Source: Tahibacter amnicola
Lineage (GTDB): Bacteria; Pseudomonadota; Gammaproteobacteria; Xanthomonadales; Rhodanobacteraceae
NCBI RefSeq assembly: GCF_025398735.1
Contig: NZ_CP104694.1
Coordinates: forward strand, 4,613,001-4,677,000
DNA: 64,000 nucleotides
Direction of reading: 5' to 3'
Each line of letters opens with the position of its first letter. Within the stretch, counting starts at the first letter, position 1. Below the pieces are notes generated by a model that was given only the letters and a program-made list of their open reading frames with translations, was not told the origin of the DNA and did not search any database. Both the position numbers and the translations under genes were made by a program. Shown piece after piece: positions 60,891 to 64,000 of this stretch.

Positions 60891-61331
60891 TCAGGTGAGC
60901 GGAATTACCCGGCCACGGGCTTCGGTCCCGCCGGACAATCGCACCAGCAGCCGCCGGCGGGATTCCCGGTCGAGGTTGTCTGGCGTCAGGATCACGGTGG
61001 CGACGCGGCCGGTGGCCAGGCGCAGTCGCAGGAGGAGGCACATCCCCAGGCGACGCCAGTCGAGCAGGTCGGCGTCGAGGATGAGGCCCTGTTCGGCCAT
61101 CCAGGCCCAGCTGCCGTCCTCGCGCCAGGCGATTCGCACCGGCGCGCCCCGCGGCTGCGACCAGTGGCGCCACGCGACCAGCACAACGAGGATGCTGGCG
61201 ATGGCCGCCGCCGGCGCCGGCATGGCACACAGCCAGAGGGATGCGATGGCGAGCAGGCACACGCCCAGCCCGGCGTAGCGGACAGCGTCCGAACCGGCGT
61301 AGTCAAACGCGAGGGCGGTCGCGGATTTCAC
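60891..61331 (-). CDS. YgfX/CptA family membrane protein
   Basis: A 146-residue protein. After a short N-terminus come two hydrophobic segments (about 15-55, AVRYAGLGVCLLAIASLWL, then AIASILVVLVAW) and a soluble tail with LDADLLDWRRLGMCLLL and LTPDNLDRESRRRLLVRL. This matches YgfX, which is encoded beside SdhE in many gammaproteobacteria and was called a toxin in E. coli; the physiological role is debated. The GTG start at 61331 lies within sdhE (29-base overlap), implying coupled translation. Confidence 0.85.
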   Translation of the reverse strand: MKSATALAFDYAGSDAVRYAGLGVCLLAIASLWLCAMPAPAAAIASILVVLVAWRHWSQPRGAPVRIAWREDGSWAWMAEQGLILDADLLDWRRLGMCLLLRLRLATGRVATVILTPDNLDRESRRRLLVRLSGGTEARGRVIPLT

Positions 61332-61554
61332 GGATGATGTCGCGCCAGTCAGCGCGGTCGGGCTCGCGACGACCGACCAGCCAGTCCCACAGATCCGGAT
61401 CCTGCACATCCAGCAGCTCGGCGAAAGCCTGGCGCAACTGGGCATCCACAACGGGGTAGCGAGCGTCCAGCCACCAGCCCACCAGCGCGTCCAGCTCGCG
61501 CGTGCCGCGCCGGCAACGCCAGCGCAGCCGTGCCAGTTCGGAAGGTTCGCTCAT
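61303..61554 (-). CDS. sdhE: FAD assembly factor SdhE
   Basis: An 83-residue protein with LARLRWRCRRGTRELD, a variant of the conserved RGxxE flavinylation motif (RRGTRE), then LDVQDPDLWDWLVGR. SdhE aids covalent attachment of FAD to SdhA. Its location 47 bases after sdhB, in the operon that also contains sdhA, fits the role. The start at 61554 gives the typical N-terminus MSEPSELARL; a longer frame to 61605 would overlap the end of sdhB. Confidence 0.95.
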   Translation of the reverse strand: MSEPSELARLRWRCRRGTRELDALVGWWLDARYPVVDAQLRQAFAELLDVQDPDLWDWLVGRREPDRADWRDIIREIRDRPRV

Positions 61555-61601
61555 GGTCACTGTGCCCTTCGCCACGCCGACAGGACGCGGCGTCGCTAAC
61601 T

Positions 61602-62390
61602 TCACGCGCCCTGGCGTTCCACCATGAGCTTTTTGATCTCCGCGATGGCCTTGGCCGGGTTGAGACCCTTCGGGCAGGTGCGGGCGCAGTTCATGATGGT
61701 GTGGCAGCGATACAGGCGGAACGGGTCTTCCAGGTCGTCCAGGCGCGCGCCGGTGTCTTCGTCACGGCTGTCGACGATCCAGCGGTAAGCCTGCAGCAGC
61801 ACGGCCGGGCCGAGATAGCGATCGCCGTTCCACCAGTAGCTCGGGCAGGACGTCGAGCAGCACGCGCACAGGATGCATTCGTAGAGACCGTCGAGCTTGG
61901 CGCGGTCTTCCTTGGATTGAAGGCGCTCCGAGTCCGGCGGCGGCGCACTCTGGGTGCGGATCCAGGGCTTGATCGACGCGTACTGCGCGTAGAAATGCGT
62001 CAGGTCGGGCACCAGGTCTTTCACGACCTGCATATGCGGCAGCGGATAAACCGGCACCTCCTTGCCCCCGCAATCGCCGACGGCCTTGGTGCAGGCCAGC
62101 GTATTGGTGCCGTCGATGTTCATGGCGCACGAGCCGCAGATGCCTTCGCGACAGGAACGGCGGAAGGTCAGGGTCGGGTCGATCTCGTTCTTGATCTTGA
62201 TCAGCGCGTCCAGAACCATCGGGCCGCAACTGGCCATGTCGACGTCGTAGGTGTCCACGCGCGGATTCTGGCCATCATCCGGATTCCAACGGTAGACCTT
62301 GAAGGTGCGCACACTTTTGGCACCCGCGGGCGCCGGGAAATGCTTGCCCTTCTGCACCTTGGAGTTCTTCGGAAGGGTGAACTCAGCCAT
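61602..62390 (-). CDS. sdhB: Succinate dehydrogenase iron-sulfur subunit
   Basis: A 262-residue protein with the three cluster motifs in order: [2Fe-2S] in [15 protein letters not shown] and the later NTLAC, [4Fe-4S] in [12 protein letters not shown], and [3Fe-4S] in [17 protein letters not shown]. It carries electrons from SdhA's FAD to the quinone site in the citric acid cycle and respiratory chain (complex II). Its start overlaps the small upstream gene by eight bases. sdhC and sdhD would lie to the right, beyond the window. Confidence 0.97.
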   Translation of the reverse strand: MAEFTLPKNSKVQKGKHFPAPAGAKSVRTFKVYRWNPDDGQNPRVDTYDVDMASCGPMVLDALIKIKNEIDPTLTFRRSCREGICGSCAMNIDGTNTLACTKAVGDCGGKEVPVYPLPHMQVVKDLVPDLTHFYAQYASIKPWIRTQSAPPPDSERLQSKEDRAKLDGLYECILCACCSTSCPSYWWNGDRYLGPAVLLQAYRWIVDSRDEDTGARLDDLEDPFRLYRCHTIMNCARTCPKGLNPAKAIAEIKKLMVERQGA

Positions 62391-62760
62391 GGCGATTCCT
62401 TGAGTTGCTGTCGGCGCTGATCAGGTTGTTCAGCCAGCCGCCACTTAGTACAAAACGCGGAAAAGTGATGAATTGCTCAATCAGCACGCGACCGATGAAA
62501 TCGGCAGGGCCGTCAAACGGTATCGGCGCCTCAGCCTCGCGCTTGTGACCGACGCCCTGCACGGCAAATGCCGCCACCGCGACCACGACCGAGACGCCAG
62601 CCGCCAGCCATTGGCCATGCACCAACGACGTCACCGCCGCGAGCACGCCGGCGATGAAAGCCGGCACGGCCAGCATGTGCAGCACCAGGTTCAACCGATC
62701 GCGGTGGTTGCGATCGTAGCCTTGCCACTGCCAGCGGATCAGCCCGCCCTCGCGTGCCAT
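62383..62760 (-). CDS. DUF962/Mpo1-like small membrane protein inside the sdh operon
   Basis: A 125-residue protein with two hydrophobic segments (about 28-52 and 54-72, [17 protein letters not shown] and [14 protein letters not shown]). The conserved [26 protein letters not shown] and [12 protein letters not shown] recall the DUF962 (YGL010w/Mpo1) family. Mpo1 in yeast is an iron-dependent dioxygenase acting on 2-hydroxy fatty acids; whether this protein is an enzyme is unknown. It lies between sdhA and sdhB, ten bases after sdhA and overlapping sdhB, so it is translated with the complex. GAGG precedes the start. Confidence 0.82.
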   Translation of the reverse strand: MAREGGLIRWQWQGYDRNHRDRLNLVLHMLAVPAFIAGVLAAVTSLVHGQWLAAGVSVVVAVAAFAVQGVGHKREAEAPIPFDGPADFIGRVLIEQFITFPRFVLSGGWLNNLISADSNSRNRHG

Positions 62761-62770
62761 CGCCGATACC

Positions 62771-64000
62771 TCAGTAGACGCGCGGCTTGGGCGGAACGAC
62801 GTCGACGTCCTTGGTCAGCGTGTACATGTGCACCGGGCGATAGTCGAAGCCGACCTTCCCCGCCGCATCCACGTTCACCAGGGTGTGCTTCTGCCAGTTC
62901 GCATCATCGCGGTCCTGGAAATCCTCGCGCGCATGCGCGCCACGGCTTTCCTTGCGGTTCTCGGCCGAATACATCGTCGCCACCGCCTGGCCCAGCAGGT
63001 TCTGCAGTTCCAGCGTTTCGATCAGATCCGAGTTCCACACCAGGGAACGGTCGCTCACGCGCACATCCGCGAAGGAATCGTAGGCCTGGCTGATCTTGGT
63101 GCAGCCTTCCTTGAGCGTCTCGCCGGTGCGGAACACGGCGGCGTCCTTCTGCATGATGCGCTGCATGTTCAGGCGGATATCCGCCGTCGGCGAACCACCC
63201 TTGGCAAAGCGCAACTTGTCGAAATTCGCCAGCGCGGCATCGCAGGCCGAGGCCGGCAGATCCTTGTGCGGCGTGCCTGGCTTGATGATCTCGGCCGCGC
63301 GATTGGCCGCGGCGCGACCGAACACGACGAGGTCGAGCAGCGAGTTGGAGCCGAGGCGGTTGGCCCCGTGCACCGACACGCAGGCCGCCTCGCCAATGGC
63401 GAACAGACCCGGCACGACGGCGTCGGGATTGTCACCGACCTTGCGTACCACTTCGCCGTGATAGTTCGTCGGAATGCCACCCATGTTGTAGTGCACCGTC
63501 GGCAGCACCGGGATCGGCTGCTTGGCCACGTCGACGCCCGCGAAGATGTGCGCGCTTTCCGCAATACCCGGCAGCTTTTCGTTGATGACCGAAGGCCCCA
63601 GATGCATCAGGTTCAGGTGAATATGGTCAGCGCCCGGGCCGACGCCGCGCCCTTCGCGGATTTCGATCGTCATCGCGCGCGAGACGACGTCGCGGGAAGC
63701 GAGGTCCTTGGCGTTCGGTGCGTAGCGCTCCATGAAGCGCTCGCCCTTGGAATTGGTGAGGTAACCGCCCTCGCCGCGCACGCCTTCGGTGATCAGGCAG
63801 CCCGCGCCGTAGATGCCCGTCGGATGGAACTGCACGAATTCCATGTCCTGCAGCGGCAGGCCGGCACGCAGCACCATGCCGCCGCCATCACCCGTACAGG
63901 TATGTGCCGACGTCGCGGAGAAATAGGCACGGCCGTATCCGCCGGTCGCCAGCACCACCGCGTGGGCGCGGAAGAGATGGATCGTGCCCTCGGCCATGTC
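62771..64000 (-). CDS. sdhA: Succinate dehydrogenase flavoprotein subunit (5' end outside window)
   Basis: The last roughly 410 codons of SdhA. Seen are [20 protein letters not shown], the substrate site [33 protein letters not shown], the catalytic Arg region [30 protein letters not shown], and the FAD-binding [20 protein letters not shown]. It oxidises succinate to fumarate with covalent FAD. The N-terminal Rossmann part and the FAD-linked His are beyond the right edge. It is followed after ten bases by the DUF962-like gene. Confidence 0.97.
   Translation of the reverse strand, partial: DMAEGTIHLFRAHAVVLATGGYGRAYFSATSAHTCTGDGGGMVLRAGLPLQDMEFVQFHPTGIYGAGCLITEGVRGEGGYLTNSKGERFMERYAPNAKDLASRDVVSRAMTIEIREGRGVGPGADHIHLNLMHLGPSVINEKLPGIAESAHIFAGVDVAKQPIPVLPTVHYNMGGIPTNYHGEVVRKVGDNPDAVVPGLFAIGEAACVSVHGANRLGSNSLLDLVVFGRAAANRAAEIIKPGTPHKDLPASACDAALANFDKLRFAKGGSPTADIRLNMQRIMQKDAAVFRTGETLKEGCTKISQAYDSFADVRVSDRSLVWNSDLIETLELQNLLGQAVATMYSAENRKESRGAHAREDFQDRDDANWQKHTLVNVDAAGKVGFDYRPVHMYTLTKDVDVVPPKPRVY

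Noticed and set aside
1-64000. Search for tRNA, rRNA and CRISPR arrays
   Set aside because: No cloverleaf with a GTTCRA-type T-loop, no rRNA segment and no regularly spaced direct repeats were seen by eye; a tRNA or CRISPR program would be decisive.

Overview
The window looks like a chromosomal segment of a high-GC gammaproteobacterium of the Xanthomonadales/Lysobacterales. The block sdhA-(small membrane gene)-sdhB-sdhE-ygfX-lolC-lolD-comEC at the right end, the unpaired serC, the aguA-aguB pair and the recurring TACACT/TACAAT -10 boxes all fit that order. This placement rests on gene content and order, not on a database search. No rRNA, tRNA, CRISPR array, prophage or replication origin was seen. 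Coding density is high and most genes sit in tightly overlapping operons.

Layout, left to right. (1) 1-780: an EVE-domain gene cut by the window edge, coupled to a VOC/glyoxalase-fold gene. (2) 941-5274, minus strand: a four-gene envelope-glycan operon (sugar-nucleotide epimerase, YaiO-type beta-barrel, membrane-anchored HEAT protein, processive GT2 glycosyltransferase) behind a roughly 300-base leader with competing RNA stems. A histidine phosphatase follows. (3) 6567-16550, minus strand: a nine-gene Wsp-like chemosensory operon (cheW, cheR, cheW, receptor, cheA-REC, cheB, triple-receiver histidine kinase, two Rcp1-type response regulators). It has no CheY/CheZ of its own and no diguanylate cyclase; output seems to pass to a phytochrome-type kinase. 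(4) 16771-23171: serC, a five-PAS GGDEF-EAL protein, and msrPQ. (5) 23179-28562, minus strand: an operon of a secreted cupredoxin-like protein, a receptor Ser/Thr kinase, a porin-like protein and a twin-FHA membrane protein, which reads as an envelope-to-phosphosignalling module. (6) 28770-31249: three polyhydroxyalkanoate-associated genes (granule-region protein, patatin, phasin), then a possible small RNA with a strong terminator. (7) 31582-34100: a phospholipase-D-type cardiolipin synthase and an MDR oxidoreductase.

(8) 34165-36591: two insertion sequences. An IS5-family element landed in the stop codon of the neighbouring gene, whose CTAG duplication kept the stop, and an IS630 element then entered the TA of one CTAG copy. 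(9) 36588-45851: a degenerate REC-REC-GGDEF-EAL effector, xseA, an aldehyde dehydrogenase, an HI0933-type flavoprotein, an M14 peptidase and a YdeI-type protein. (10) 45892-49341: a GNAT protein, then a fatty acyl-CoA reductase facing an acyl-CoA-binding protein and a TetR regulator across a shared control region. (11) 49424-56343: zinc-free L36, a small secreted protein, agmatine deiminase (frameshifted at a G6 run) with N-carbamoylputrescine amidase, a TraB-family protein and a large DUF349 protein. (12) 56449-64000, minus strand: comEC, lolDC, ygfX, sdhE, sdhB, a DUF962-like gene and the 3' part of sdhA.

The best candidates for little-described systems are the cupredoxin-kinase-porin-FHA operon, the chemosensory operon that ends in a triple-receiver kinase with Rcp1-type regulators, and the YaiO/HEAT/GT2 operon with its structured leader.
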